Shown here: positions 1 through 6,849 of the stretch, one piece after another | Numbering within the stretch: the stretch's first letter is position 1 | Layout of the letters: each line of letters starts with the position of its first letter | DNA from: an uncultured Porphyromonadaceae bacterium | GTDB lineage: Bacteria; Bacteroidota; Bacteroidia; Bacteroidales; Muribaculaceae | Direction of reading: 5' to 3' | Length of the DNA stretch: 10,107 nt | Assembly (NCBI GenBank): GCA_902494595.1 | Contig: CABUTY010000023.1 | Span: 1 to 10,107 of the forward strand | The notes under the pieces: model-generated | Told to the model about the DNA's origin: nothing | What the model saw: only the letters and a program-made list of their open reading frames with translations | Databases searched by the model: none | Position numbers and translations under genes: made by a program

Positions 1-743
1 CAAACCCAGGAGTAAGTATCCGGGAGATCTGCGCTGAATATCTCAATGAAATGTCTTTGTCCTCCTTGCGCCTCGGTGACACAGTGGAAGGGCTCTCCTT
101 TCTTAAGATACACCGTCGTATAGAATGAATATCCGAACCATGGGATTTCAACATAATTAAACGAATAAGGCACCTGGTCCAAATCAGGGTCGATTGTGGC
201 ACTTATCAGAGAGTCGGTCTCAGGGGTGGCAATATCTCCAGTTCCCAAGACGTTCCTTCTGATGTCTCTCTTTATATCTGCGACATATTCGTCGTATGCA
301 GTCGATGTCATGGCTTGGCTTTTGCCGTTTGCCGGATTCTGTACCCTTACAAATTCCACTGCAGGTATCTGAGGCAAATCCGAGGCGATGGTTATTAAAT
401 TGGCACCCTCTCTGAGAGACACTGACGGCAGCGACAGGAAAGACCATCCGGCTTTCCCGGCCGACACTACTTTCTCCAACCCATTTATTGTTATCTTGTA
501 AGTCTGCAGGCTTCCATTCTTCTTTTTTGCGGCACACTGCCATAGGATTATATCATAATTCCCTGCTTGATTCGCATTCAATTTGTAAGTAAGTTTCCCT
601 CCGACTTCATCGGCGGTTTTCCCTACAAGAAGTGGTCTCAAATTCTCTTTTGGCTGGACATTCCCGGCGCTTCGGCCGGTATACGAACACAATACAAGGA
701 ATGCTAATGCCAGTAATATACAGAACTTCTTTGACATTGACAT
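1..743 (-). CDS. Secreted protein with CBM-like beta-sandwich, partial (3' end off window)
   Basis: The frame is open without a stop for 247 codons from the ATG at 743 to the left edge, so the C-terminus is missing. The ATG at 737 (residue 3) is an equal or better start, because AAGGAA lies 6 nt before it but directly abuts the first ATG. Residues 5-26 look like a signal peptide: KK, then a Leu/Ala/Phe-rich core, then a likely signal peptidase I site near RSA|GN. Residues 35-135 alternate in a beta-sandwich manner (AGNYDIILW, YKITINGLEK, GWSFLSLPSVSLREGANLI, IPAVEFVRV), which resembles carbohydrate-binding modules of the CBM6/35 type. A second aromatic-rich segment begins near residue 190 (PYSFNYVEIPWFGYSFYTTVYL). 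From memory, large Bacteroidales secreted proteins with T9SS C-terminal sorting domains have this arrangement, but the sorting domain would be outside the window. No catalytic motif is visible. Codons look more AT-rich than in the neighbours. Confidence 0.8.
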   Translation of the reverse strand, partial: MSMSKKFCILLALAFLVLCSYTGRSAGNVQPKENLRPLLVGKTADEVGGKLTYKLNANQAGNYDIILWQCAAKKKNGSLQTYKITINGLEKVVSAGKAGWSFLSLPSVSLREGANLITIASDLPQIPAVEFVRVQNPANGKSQAMTSTAYDEYVADIKRDIRRNVLGTGDIATPETDSLISATIDPDLDQVPYSFNYVEIPWFGYSFYTTVYLKKGEPFHCVTEAQGGQRHFIEIFSADLPDTYSWV

Positions 744-1246
744 TTCCTTATACAATTATGAGCCATTACTGACCGGCCGTTTGTCAATATTGGCATTTAA
801 TTCGCTCATTCATTGCTCTTATCATGCGTTAGTCGTATTGTTGTCGTCTCTTCAATAAAGACTTCGTCTGTTCGGAATATTACCGTAGACATTAACAAAA
901 GATTGCAGACATTTACAATAAATCGGCCCAAGCTATTCTCTCTTTATAAAATTAACTCCCAGTAAAATAAATTATTGTATTTTAAGTAAGTCGTGGAAAT
1001 TATTTTGTATTATCGGGGAGCATTATTTCAGTCGATTTTTCCTCGAAGATGAAGGAGTGTAGCGAGTTACACGACTGAAGATGAGAGGGAAAAGCGGCGA
1101 AATAATGCCGCCGATAATGCAAAGCTTCAAATCCATAATAATGCGTAATAATTTTCATGACTTACTTATCATAAAAATTAACACAAGTAAAAAAATGGAC
1201 ATGCAATATTTGTGATGTACCATCTACGATACATTTCAAATGGACG
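744..1246. other. AT-rich intergenic stretch
   Basis: About 500 bases separate the left-hand secreted-protein gene from the fba terminator. I see no credible gene here; the few reading frames are short and lack codon structure. It holds the 186-bp palindromic repeat at 983-1168 (listed separately) and two 16-nt near-identical direct repeats at 885-900 and 905-920 that match at 13 of 16 positions. The rest should include the promoter of the left-hand gene, but I find no TAnnTTTG element on the minus strand upstream of 743. Confidence 0.6.
983..1168. repeat. 186-bp imperfect palindrome, MITE-like or dispersed intergenic repeat
   Basis: The ends are inverted copies: TAAGTAAGTC at 983-992 is matched by the reverse complement of 1159-1168, and the match runs on for about 22 bases with two mismatches (TG[G/A]AAATTATT). 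A second pair lies inside, 1006-1031 against 1096-1121 (core GCATTATTTC and ATTATCGG). A third is TTTTTCCTC near 1036-1044 against GAGGGAAAA near 1084-1092. The centre is a small hairpin, 1057-1072 (GTGTAG/TTACAC). Octamer GAAGATGA occurs directly repeated at 1045-1052 and 1077-1084, flanking that hairpin. The right arm has about 25 extra bases (about 1121-1146). No reading frame or clear target-site duplication is visible. It could be a miniature inverted-repeat element, a REP-like dispersed repeat, or a structured RNA. Confidence 0.65.
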
Positions 1247-1277
1247 AAAAAAAGGGATGTCCCGAAACGGACACCCC
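1247..1277 (-). terminator. Rho-independent terminator of fba
   Basis: Read on the minus strand, a 9-bp stem (1269-1277 with 1254-1262, one G-U pair) closes a 6-nt loop and is followed directly by seven U residues (1253-1247). It starts 35 bases after the aldolase stop codon, so it should end the fba transcript. Its loop sequence GTTTC(G) is shared with the ferredoxin terminator in this window. Confidence 0.9.
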
Positions 1278-1311
1278 ATTTTTATTATAAGTTATTATGA
1301 TTGCGCGGCAA

Positions 1312-2313
1312 TTACTCAGCCTTACCTTCGGAGCCGAGCACGGCCACAATCTTGTGCTTGTAGAGCTTCTCCATCTCGTCGCGAGCCGGGCCGAGGTATT
1401 TACGCGGGTCGAACTCCGCGGGCTTGTCGTGGAACACCTTGCGGATAGCAGCTGTCATAGCCAGACGCGAGTCGGAGTCGATGTTGATCTTGCAGACATC
1501 CATCTTGGCAGCCTTGCGGAGCTCTTCCTCGGGGATACCGATGGCATCGGGCAGTTTGCCGCCATATTCGTTGATGATGTCGACATACTCCTGAGGCACG
1601 CTGGAAGATCCGTGGAGCACGATGGGGAAGTCGGGGAGCTTAGCCTCCACAGCCTCAAGCACGTTGAAGGCGAGCGGCGGGGGCACGAGGCGTCCTGTCT
1701 TCGGGTCGCGTGTGCACTGCTCGGGAGTGAACTTGTAGGCGCCGTGGCTTGTGCCGATAGAGATGGCCAGGCTGTCGCAGCCGGTGCGCGTCACGAAGTC
1801 GATAACCTCGTTGGGGTCGGTGTAGGTGTGGTGGTCGCTCGATACCTCGTCCTCAACGCCGGCAAGTACGCCGAGCTCGCCCTCTACGGTAACATCGTAC
1901 TGGTGGGCATAGTCCACAACTTTCTTGGTGAGGGCCACATTCTCCTCATAGGGGAGATGGCTGCCGTCAATCATCACCGACGAGAAGCCGTTGTCGATAC
2001 AGTCTTTGCAGAGCTCGAAAGTATCGCCATGGTCAAGATGGAGCACAATCTGGGGATGCTCCCAGCCCAGCGACTTGGCATATGCCACGGCTCCCTGCGC
2101 CATGTAACGCAGAAGAATAGGGTTGGCATAGTTGCGGGCTCCCTTCGACACCTGAAGTATCACCGGCGACTTCGTGTCGGCCGCTGCCTTGATGATGGCC
2201 TGGAGCTGCTCCATATTGTTGAAATTGAAGGCCGGTATTGCATAGCCTCCGTGTACTGCCTTGGCAAACATCTCGCGCGTGTTGACCAGGCCTAAGCTTT
2301 TATAATCTACCAT
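1312..2313 (-). CDS. fba: Class II fructose-1,6-bisphosphate aldolase
   Basis: This is a cytosolic enzyme of glycolysis and gluconeogenesis; it cleaves fructose-1,6-bisphosphate to dihydroxyacetone phosphate and glyceraldehyde-3-phosphate using a zinc ion. The 333-residue protein shows the class II signatures: HLDHGD at 92-97 (catalytic Asp94, zinc ligand His95), VEGELG at 143-148, GTSHGAYK at 187-194 (zinc ligand His190) and LHGSSSVP at 233-240 (zinc ligand His234, phosphate-binding serines). The length is close to that usual for Bacteroidales aldolases. The ATG at 2313 gives the expected N-terminus, with FNFNNMEQ near residue 30. It appears to be transcribed alone: there is a promoter at about 2446-2477 and a terminator at 1247-1277, with no other gene between them. 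No motif is missing. The identification is secure; whether it prefers tagatose-1,6-bisphosphate cannot be fully excluded, but the single-gene context fits a central aldolase. Confidence 0.97.
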   Translation of the reverse strand: MVDYKSLGLVNTREMFAKAVHGGYAIPAFNFNNMEQLQAIIKAAADTKSPVILQVSKGARNYANPILLRYMAQGAVAYAKSLGWEHPQIVLHLDHGDTFELCKDCIDNGFSSVMIDGSHLPYEENVALTKKVVDYAHQYDVTVEGELGVLAGVEDEVSSDHHTYTDPNEVIDFVTRTGCDSLAISIGTSHGAYKFTPEQCTRDPKTGRLVPPPLAFNVLEAVEAKLPDFPIVLHGSSSVPQEYVDIINEYGGKLPDAIGIPEEELRKAAKMDVCKINIDSDSRLAMTAAIRKVFHDKPAEFDPRKYLGPARDEMEKLYKHKIVAVLGSEGKAE

Positions 2314-2346
2314 GGTTGTATATTTGGGTTTTATTTTCTATTTATT

Positions 2347-2367
2347 CAACGGCTTAAGCCGCCGTTG
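2347..2367 (-). promoter_or_regulatory. Hairpin in the fba 5' leader
   Basis: A perfect 7-bp inverted repeat (CAACGGC with GCCGTTG, plus-strand 2347-2353 and 2361-2367) encloses a 7-nt spacer. The same bases also contain the 12-bp palindrome CGGCTTAAGCCG, so two alternative pairings exist. It lies 34 nt upstream of the fba ATG within the predicted leader of about 125 nt. It may be an RNA hairpin affecting translation or stability, or a protein-binding site. There is no U-tract, so it is not an ordinary terminator. Confidence 0.4.
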
Positions 2368-2445
2368 GTTATATCATTAACGTTTTTTGGGTAACCACTT
2401 CCGCATCACCTTTCTCCGGCGTCGGTTCTCTTATCTTTCAGAGTG

Positions 2446-2477
2446 CAAAAATAGGCATTTTTCATGAAATATCAAAA
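2446..2477 (-). promoter_or_regulatory. Bacteroidetes-type promoter of fba
   Basis: On the minus strand TTTTG (2477-2473) is followed after 19 nt by TATTTTTG (2453-2446). This matches the Bacteroides primary sigma factor consensus, TTTG at about -33 and TAnnTTTG at about -7, with correct spacing. Transcription would begin near 2440 and leave a leader of about 125 nt before the fba ATG. Confidence 0.8.
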
Positions 2478-2503
2478 CGCTGGAAAAGTTACATATATAA
2501 GAC

Positions 2504-3505
2504 ATGAATCCGAAAGCGAGCATAATATTATTGACCTACAACCAGGCCGGGAGCGTAGGGCGTGCGATGGAGAGTATTCTGTCGCAGCGTTGCTTCTTTC
2601 CATTCGAGATTGTAGTGGCCGACGACGGGAGCACCGACGGCACCCGTCAGATATGCGAGGATTACGCGCGCCGGTATCCGCATATTGTGAGGATGCTGCC
2701 CCTGGAGCCCAACAAAGGTGTGGTCGACAATTATTTCGATGCTATCCTTGCGTGTCGTGGCGATTATATGGCCGACTGTGCCGGCGATGACGTCTGGAGC
2801 GACTCCCGGCGGCTGCAATACCAGATTGAATGGCTCGACAGCCATCCCGGTGACGTGGCCGTGATGTCCGACTGGGATATCGTCACAGACGGCGTTGCCA
2901 TATCGTCGGCAAATGCCGCAAAGTATGAATGCTGGCGACGCAACATCCGGGGGCCGGAAATGACGGTGTCTGTGCTCGGCTGCCGCTCCGCATTCCCTCT
3001 GCTGTCGGCAATGCTTTTCCGGCGTGCACCCGTCATCGACATGCTTCACGACAATCCCTCGGCGCTGCGACGCAAGGAATGGGGCTGCGAGGATCTCCCT
3101 CTCGTGGCTGCTCTCGGCCAGAAGGGCGATTTCGGTTATCTCCCCCTGACCGCGTCAGCATATACCGCCGACAATCAGGAGGGCATCTCCAACAATCGAC
3201 GTGCCGGACATCTTTTCGACTTCTACGCCAAGGCCGCCCGATGCGTCACCGAACTGTCGGCTTTATACCGCGTAGAGAACGCCGAAACAGACATGGCCAT
3301 ACGCGGCAGGCTGCTGTATCTGTCGTCGTTGCTGCTGCACGCCTTCACTCGGGAGCGTCTGCAGGTACTGCGCGACCTGTGTCGCGACAACAGCCGCCGC
3401 GCCGGCACAAAAATACGCATATACCTCATGCTGTCGGCATCGGCCCCCGGCAGATATATTCTCAGAAAACTAAAGAGTTCGTTTCTTAAGGGTATCAGAT
3501 TCTGA
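2504..3505 (+). CDS. Family 2 glycosyltransferase
   Basis: This 333-residue protein has a GT-A fold family 2 catalytic domain at its N-terminus. It begins with SIILLTYNQAGSVGRAMESIL (from residue 6), then VVADDGSTDGT at 37-47, the nucleotide-binding acidic region, and DCAGDDVW at 91-98, which sits where the metal-binding DXD-like motif is expected. ECEDLPL-type residues WGCEDLPL at 193-200 carry the likely catalytic base. There is no signal peptide or transmembrane helix, so it should act on the cytoplasmic side using a nucleotide sugar. Donor and acceptor cannot be read from the sequence; surface polysaccharide or lipopolysaccharide sugars are likely substrates. It is divergent from fba (190 nt between starts) and is not followed by another co-directional gene. 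Its last 11 nt overlap the end of the GNAT-like gene on the other strand. I see no convincing promoter or terminator for it. Confidence 0.88.
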   Translation: MNPKASIILLTYNQAGSVGRAMESILSQRCFFPFEIVVADDGSTDGTRQICEDYARRYPHIVRMLPLEPNKGVVDNYFDAILACRGDYMADCAGDDVWSDSRRLQYQIEWLDSHPGDVAVMSDWDIVTDGVAISSANAAKYECWRRNIRGPEMTVSVLGCRSAFPLLSAMLFRRAPVIDMLHDNPSALRRKEWGCEDLPLVAALGQKGDFGYLPLTASAYTADNQEGISNNRRAGHLFDFYAKAARCVTELSALYRVENAETDMAIRGRLLYLSSLLLHAFTRERLQVLRDLCRDNSRRAGTKIRIYLMLSASAPGRYILRKLKSSFLKGIRF

Positions 3506-4460
3506 GCCGGAAGCGCGTGTATACCGTTCCGCCTCCACCATACGACACTTTCTGACGGAGGAGCCCCTCGTTAAGGATAGCGCCGTTCTCCTCGGTGCTT
3601 ATGCCGAAGTCAAAATATCGCCGGTCGGCGAAAACGCGGGTGATAAGGTGATGGAAAAGGAGCGTGAGCATATCCTGTTTTCTTGCCGCGGGCGTTGTGG
3701 CTATATACTGAGCGTGCGCCACTATGCCGGTATCATATACGCATACGCCGGCCTGTGGCTCTTCGGAGCCGGCAACCATCAGCTGAAAGATACGTATGTT
3801 GTCAGGGAAACGGTCGCGCAGCAGCTGCAGCTCTTGGGAGGTATGCACCGCTCTCACGCCATGACGCTCCTGCAGACATCTGTCGAGCAGCCGCATGAAT
3901 TGTGCCGTGTCCCGGGTCTCCACAATCTCATGGTCAAGCTGCGAGGCTTTACGCAGGTGACGCCGCTGCATCTGGCTGAACGTTACCGGCTGACGCAGGT
4001 CGATGCTTGTGCTCAGGCCGCAACCCGTCATCTGCGCGCCGAGCCTGTAGAGTACATAAAGGTCATCGTCGGCGGCCATACGGTGATATATCGCCGGCAC
4101 CCGCTTATAGTCAAGCTCTCTGATGCCGGCATTACGCCAAGCCTCCGCAGCTGCCGAAAATATCGCCAGCAGCTCGGCGCCGTCGACATGCCCCACAGGA
4201 AGTATCCAGCCGCCGTAACTCAGTCCCTGATGGCTGTGGAGCACCCCGTCGGCCGTTATGTTGGCCGGAAGCAGTGCCCGGAGGCTCCCTCCTTTGAATG
4301 CCATCCACGAGCAGTCGATGAAACGGTCGCTGTGGTAGTCCATATACCCGCGGTCGAACAGGAAGGTGCCGTTGCGGCTCGCAGCCACGAAACGGTTCCA
4401 CGTTCCGAAGTCGTCGCTCCCGGGAGCATTGTCGTAGCGCCGTACGGTTATCGTATCCAT
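3495..4460 (-). CDS. GNAT/FemAB-like acyltransferase (BioF2-like domain)
   Basis: A 321-residue soluble protein with no signal peptide. The N-terminal half has NGTFLFDRGYMDYHSDRF (30-47), LLPANI (63-68) and HQGLSYGGWILP (77-88). The C-terminal GNAT-like half has AHAQYIATTPAARKQD (248-263) followed by a helix, then YFDFGISTEENGAILNEGLL (282-301) and KVSYGGG (304-310). These resemble the Bacteroidetes family often named GNAT acetyltransferase or Acetyltransf_6/BioF2-like, related to FemAB aminoacyl-tRNA-dependent transferases. The transferred group and the acceptor are unknown; relatives are commonly met near cell-surface polysaccharide genes. The ATG at 4460 lies inside the end of the EnvC-like gene (13-nt overlap, other frame), so translation is probably coupled, making this the last gene of the dut cluster. 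Its stop overlaps the convergent glycosyltransferase gene. The family assignment is fairly firm; the function is open. Confidence 0.8.
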   Translation of the reverse strand: MDTITVRRYDNAPGSDDFGTWNRFVAASRNGTFLFDRGYMDYHSDRFIDCSWMAFKGGSLRALLPANITADGVLHSHQGLSYGGWILPVGHVDGAELLAIFSAAAEAWRNAGIRELDYKRVPAIYHRMAADDDLYVLYRLGAQMTGCGLSTSIDLRQPVTFSQMQRRHLRKASQLDHEIVETRDTAQFMRLLDRCLQERHGVRAVHTSQELQLLRDRFPDNIRIFQLMVAGSEEPQAGVCVYDTGIVAHAQYIATTPAARKQDMLTLLFHHLITRVFADRRYFDFGISTEENGAILNEGLLRQKVSYGGGGTVYTRFRLRI

Positions 4461-6001
4461 GAAAGGGGATTCTGTTTCTCGCGGTTATGCCATACCTCGA
4501 AATGTATGAGACCATGGCCTGGACTATCCTCGCTGTCGGCCACGCTTCCCACGCTCTGCCCCTGCTTGACGACATCGCCGACCTTCACCGACGCCGACGT
4601 CAGATTGCCGTAGACTGTATAATAATTGCCATGGCTGACAATAACCACCGTTCCGTAACCGGGAATCATATACACACCCGACACCTTACCGCCATACACG
4701 GCTACTGCCGAGGCACCATGTCCCACTTCGGCGTCAATACCCGGATTGTCATACTTCACATCGGGGAGGTCGGGGAGGCTATGCACGCCGAAATAGCTTG
4801 TCACGCGGAATGCGCCGCTTACCGGGCGTGGCAGCGAACCCTTCATCGAAGCGAAACCGGAAGCTGCCGGAGCGGCGGTCTGTGCCGGTTTCTGTGCCTG
4901 GGTTTTCGCGGGAGCCGATGCCTTGGGCTCTGCTGTTTTCGGCCGGCGCTTGCGGGCCTGAGCATATTCGCCGCCGCTTTGCTTCTCCTCCCGCTTTTTG
5001 CTCTTGCTGTCGCCAGCGGTCTGGCGGCGTGCCGGCTCCTCTTTTTTCTTCTTTGTTTTCTTCTCCTGTCGGGCCACATTCTTATCGGCGGCTTTCTCAG
5101 CTTCGGCCTTTTCGGCGGCGGCACGTTCGGCGCTAGCCTTTTCAGCAGCGGCCTTCTCCGCGGCAGCTCTCTGTGCGGCAGCCTTTCTTTCGGCGGCAGC
5201 TCGTTCGGCGGCAGCCTTACGCTCCGCCTCAGCCTGCTCCGCGGCTATCAGCGCCGCCACACGGCTACGCAACGCGTTGGCCTCTCCCTGCTTCTTGGCA
5301 AGATGCGTGCGCAATGCCTCGCCGTTGGCCCGCAACTCCGTGACCAACGCATCCTTCTGCCGGTACTGGCCCTCAAGGCTGTTCTGGGCGGTAAGCTGCG
5401 TGGCCAGAGCCTTATCATGCTGCTGCTTGCTCGTAGTAAGCTGCTCTTTCTGCGTCTTAAGCACGTTGACCTTCGCCTTTATGTCGCTGGTCTGCCTGTC
5501 GCGCCATTCGCGAAACTCCCGCAAATAGCGCATACGGCGGCGCCCCTCTCCCAAGGACCCGGCTGAAAAGAGGTATACAAGTTCCGAATTACCCCCTTTC
5601 TTGGCTCTGATGGCTTTCACCGACTTCAGATATTCCTCACGCAGCCGGGCCAGATCTTTCTCTCCGGCGGTTATATTGCTCTGCAGGCCGGTTATTCTCG
5701 ACTGAAGGGCGGTGACCTGTTGACGCGAGGAGGCCACGAGCTTACGCGATGCCGCGATGTCTCCCTCCAGTTTGCCCAGGTCGGCAAGCGTGCGCGACAC
5801 CTCCTTCTCATTCTGGACAATCTTCTGTCTGGTCTCGGCAATCTCCTTCTGGGCCGCCTTCTGCTGTCGTTGCAGGTCGGCGCGGCTTTCCGTGCGTGGC
5901 TTCGCGGCGCTCTTGTTCCGCTTCCTGGGCTTAGCCCCTTCCATCCCTCCGGCCATCAGCAACGCCGCAAGTATTATTACCGCTCCTCTCCTCAGTCTCA
6001 T
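4448..6001 (-). CDS. EnvC-like murein hydrolase activator with degenerate LytM (M23) domain
   Basis: The 517-residue protein starts at the ATG at 6001, which has GGAGGA six bases before it and begins the signal peptide MRLRRGAVIILAALLMAGG. A longer frame from a TTG at 6031 adds ten residues that fit no signal peptide, so I reject it. Order: signal peptide (1-22), a coiled coil rich in Gln, Lys, Glu and Arg (about 40-255, broken near 130-165), an Ala/Lys/Glu/Arg low-complexity stretch (257-305), a Lys-rich then Pro/Ala-rich linker (310-380), and a LytM domain (about 395-517). The domain keeps Asp423 and His500, but the first zinc-ligand His is Asn419 and the two catalytic His positions are Asn466 and Leu498. 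It is thus probably not a peptidase. E. coli EnvC is likewise degenerate and activates amidases at the septum. It follows the DUF4292 gene by 26 nt and overlaps the GNAT gene. Confidence 0.88.
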   Translation of the reverse strand: MRLRRGAVIILAALLMAGGMEGAKPRKRNKSAAKPRTESRADLQRQQKAAQKEIAETRQKIVQNEKEVSRTLADLGKLEGDIAASRKLVASSRQQVTALQSRITGLQSNITAGEKDLARLREEYLKSVKAIRAKKGGNSELVYLFSAGSLGEGRRRMRYLREFREWRDRQTSDIKAKVNVLKTQKEQLTTSKQQHDKALATQLTAQNSLEGQYRQKDALVTELRANGEALRTHLAKKQGEANALRSRVAALIAAEQAEAERKAAAERAAAERKAAAQRAAAEKAAAEKASAERAAAEKAEAEKAADKNVARQEKKTKKKKEEPARRQTAGDSKSKKREEKQSGGEYAQARKRRPKTAEPKASAPAKTQAQKPAQTAAPAASGFASMKGSLPRPVSGAFRVTSYFGVHSLPDLPDVKYDNPGIDAEVGHGASAVAVYGGKVSGVYMIPGYGTVVIVSHGNYYTVYGNLTSASVKVGDVVKQGQSVGSVADSEDSPGHGLIHFEVWHNREKQNPLSWIR

Positions 6002-6007
6002 AAACGT

Positions 6008-6013
6008 TCCTCC
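6008..6013 (-). promoter_or_regulatory. Shine-Dalgarno site deciding the EnvC-like start
   Basis: GGAGGA on the minus strand lies six bases upstream of the ATG at 6001. Strong Shine-Dalgarno sequences are uncommon in Bacteroidetes, so its presence here supports 6001 and not the TTG at 6031 as the start. It lies just after the DUF4292 stop codon (6028-6030), which would let ribosomes re-engage. Confidence 0.7.
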
Positions 6014-6027
6014 ATTGTCATCACGCT

Positions 6028-6849
6028 TCAACGTATGTTGCGCACAAAATCATAAATACCCATCCTCGTATATCCCGACAGCCTTATTGGCGACAGGGGG
6101 GTGCCCCCCCACCGGATGCTGCTGTAATCCAGCGTTACGTCAACCTCCGTTTTTGCCCTATGCAGCTTTACCTGCATGTCCATGCTGTTGCCAGGATATG
6201 TATATCGTATCTCGAGGTTTTCGGGACGTTCTTCCATCATTCCATAGAATGCTGCGGTGCGTCCCATGGCGTTGGCCACATAGCCATAACGGATTTTGCC
6301 GCCCCACAATTGCTCGCGGGGGAGTACCAGCCATTCGCCGTTGTCGGTAGAGCGTAGCTCCACATTACCCAGATTATCAAGCGACAGTTCGCCGCTCCCG
6401 GGAATCACTATGCGCCCCAACAGCAGACTCTGCAAATCGCCCAACACTCCGGGATACATCTCGTTGATGTGGCGCATAGACTCCAGACAATAGGTCTTCT
6501 TCCATTTGTTGACGAGCAGGCAACTGTCGGTCCTGACCTCCACGCGACCGAGCTCGCCGAGAAAGGGTGCCCGCAACGAAATCTGCAGGTAAGCGCTGTT
6601 CTCGGCATATATCTTCACCGTAGGGCTTACCGGCAGCGCCGAAGAGCGTATCTTCCCTTCGAAAGTCACCTTGGTCCACGGCACATATCTCGCGAGTATG
6701 TCGGTTACCATCCGCATGGCCTCTTCATCGAGACGGGTCTCAGTCTCCTCACGCTGTGTGGCGCCATACGACGACAACATTCCTGCGCCGCATAGCGTGG
6801 CAAGCGTAAACACCGCTATCCCTCGTATTATCAATGTAATGGCTTTCAT
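6028..6849 (-). CDS. DUF4292 family envelope protein
   Basis: A 273-residue exported protein. The N-terminus (MKAITLIIRGIAVFTLATLC) is a hydrophobic signal sequence. The mature part starts with an acidic helix (about 33-54) and then runs through repeated beta-strands (VTFEGKIRSSALPVSPTVKI, AYLQISLRAPFLGELGRVEV, LEIRYTYPGN, MDMQVKLHR, VDVTLDYSSIRW). It matches the general pattern of the Bacteroidetes DUF4292 family, whose fold resembles LolA/LolB lipoprotein carriers; that resemblance is family knowledge and not visible as a motif. Members are often lipoproteins. Here Cys20 is preceded by ATL, a poor lipobox, so lipidation is doubtful and cleavage near SYGA (27-30) is an alternative. Its ATG overlaps the TPR gene stop by four bases (ATGA), and the EnvC-like gene follows 26 nt later. 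A role in outer-membrane or envelope assembly is inference from fold and neighbours. Confidence 0.75.
   Translation of the reverse strand: MKAITLIIRGIAVFTLATLCGAGMLSSYGATQREETETRLDEEAMRMVTDILARYVPWTKVTFEGKIRSSALPVSPTVKIYAENSAYLQISLRAPFLGELGRVEVRTDSCLLVNKWKKTYCLESMRHINEMYPGVLGDLQSLLLGRIVIPGSGELSLDNLGNVELRSTDNGEWLVLPREQLWGGKIRYGYVANAMGRTAAFYGMMEERPENLEIRYTYPGNSMDMQVKLHRAKTEVDVTLDYSSIRWGGTPLSPIRLSGYTRMGIYDFVRNIR

Noticed and set aside
220..543. Minus-strand 107-codon frame
   Set aside because: It lies in another frame of the same strand within the left-hand secreted-protein gene, whose open frame has a signal peptide and continues past the edge.
1297..2295. Open frame of 332 codons on the plus strand across fba
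   Set aside because: It lies fully antisense to a gene with all aldolase motifs and reads as a codon-bias shadow; its translation matches no recognisable family.
2319..2326. TATATTTG on the plus strand as a promoter for the 2504 glycosyltransferase
   Set aside because: The -7 match is good, but no TTTG lies 19-21 nt upstream, and the site is 178 bases from the start codon within the fba leader.
2528..3049. Open frame of 173 codons on the minus strand
   Set aside because: It is antisense to the family 2 glycosyltransferase, which has clear motifs in its own frame.
3648..4613. Open frame of 321 codons on the plus strand
   Set aside because: It is antisense to the GNAT-like gene and the end of the EnvC-like gene, has no domain features, and its equal length to the GNAT-like protein is coincidence.
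4487..5566. Long plus-strand frame with Leu/Phe/Gly-rich, membrane-like translation
   Set aside because: It is the complement of the Ala/Lys/Glu-rich repeat of the EnvC-like gene; the hydrophobic look is a by-product of GCC/GCG and AAG/GAG codons read in reverse.
6002..6031. TTG start for the EnvC-like protein
   Set aside because: The ATG at 6001 has a good Shine-Dalgarno site and directly starts a signal peptide, whereas the TTG adds an acidic MKRDDNGGTF segment.
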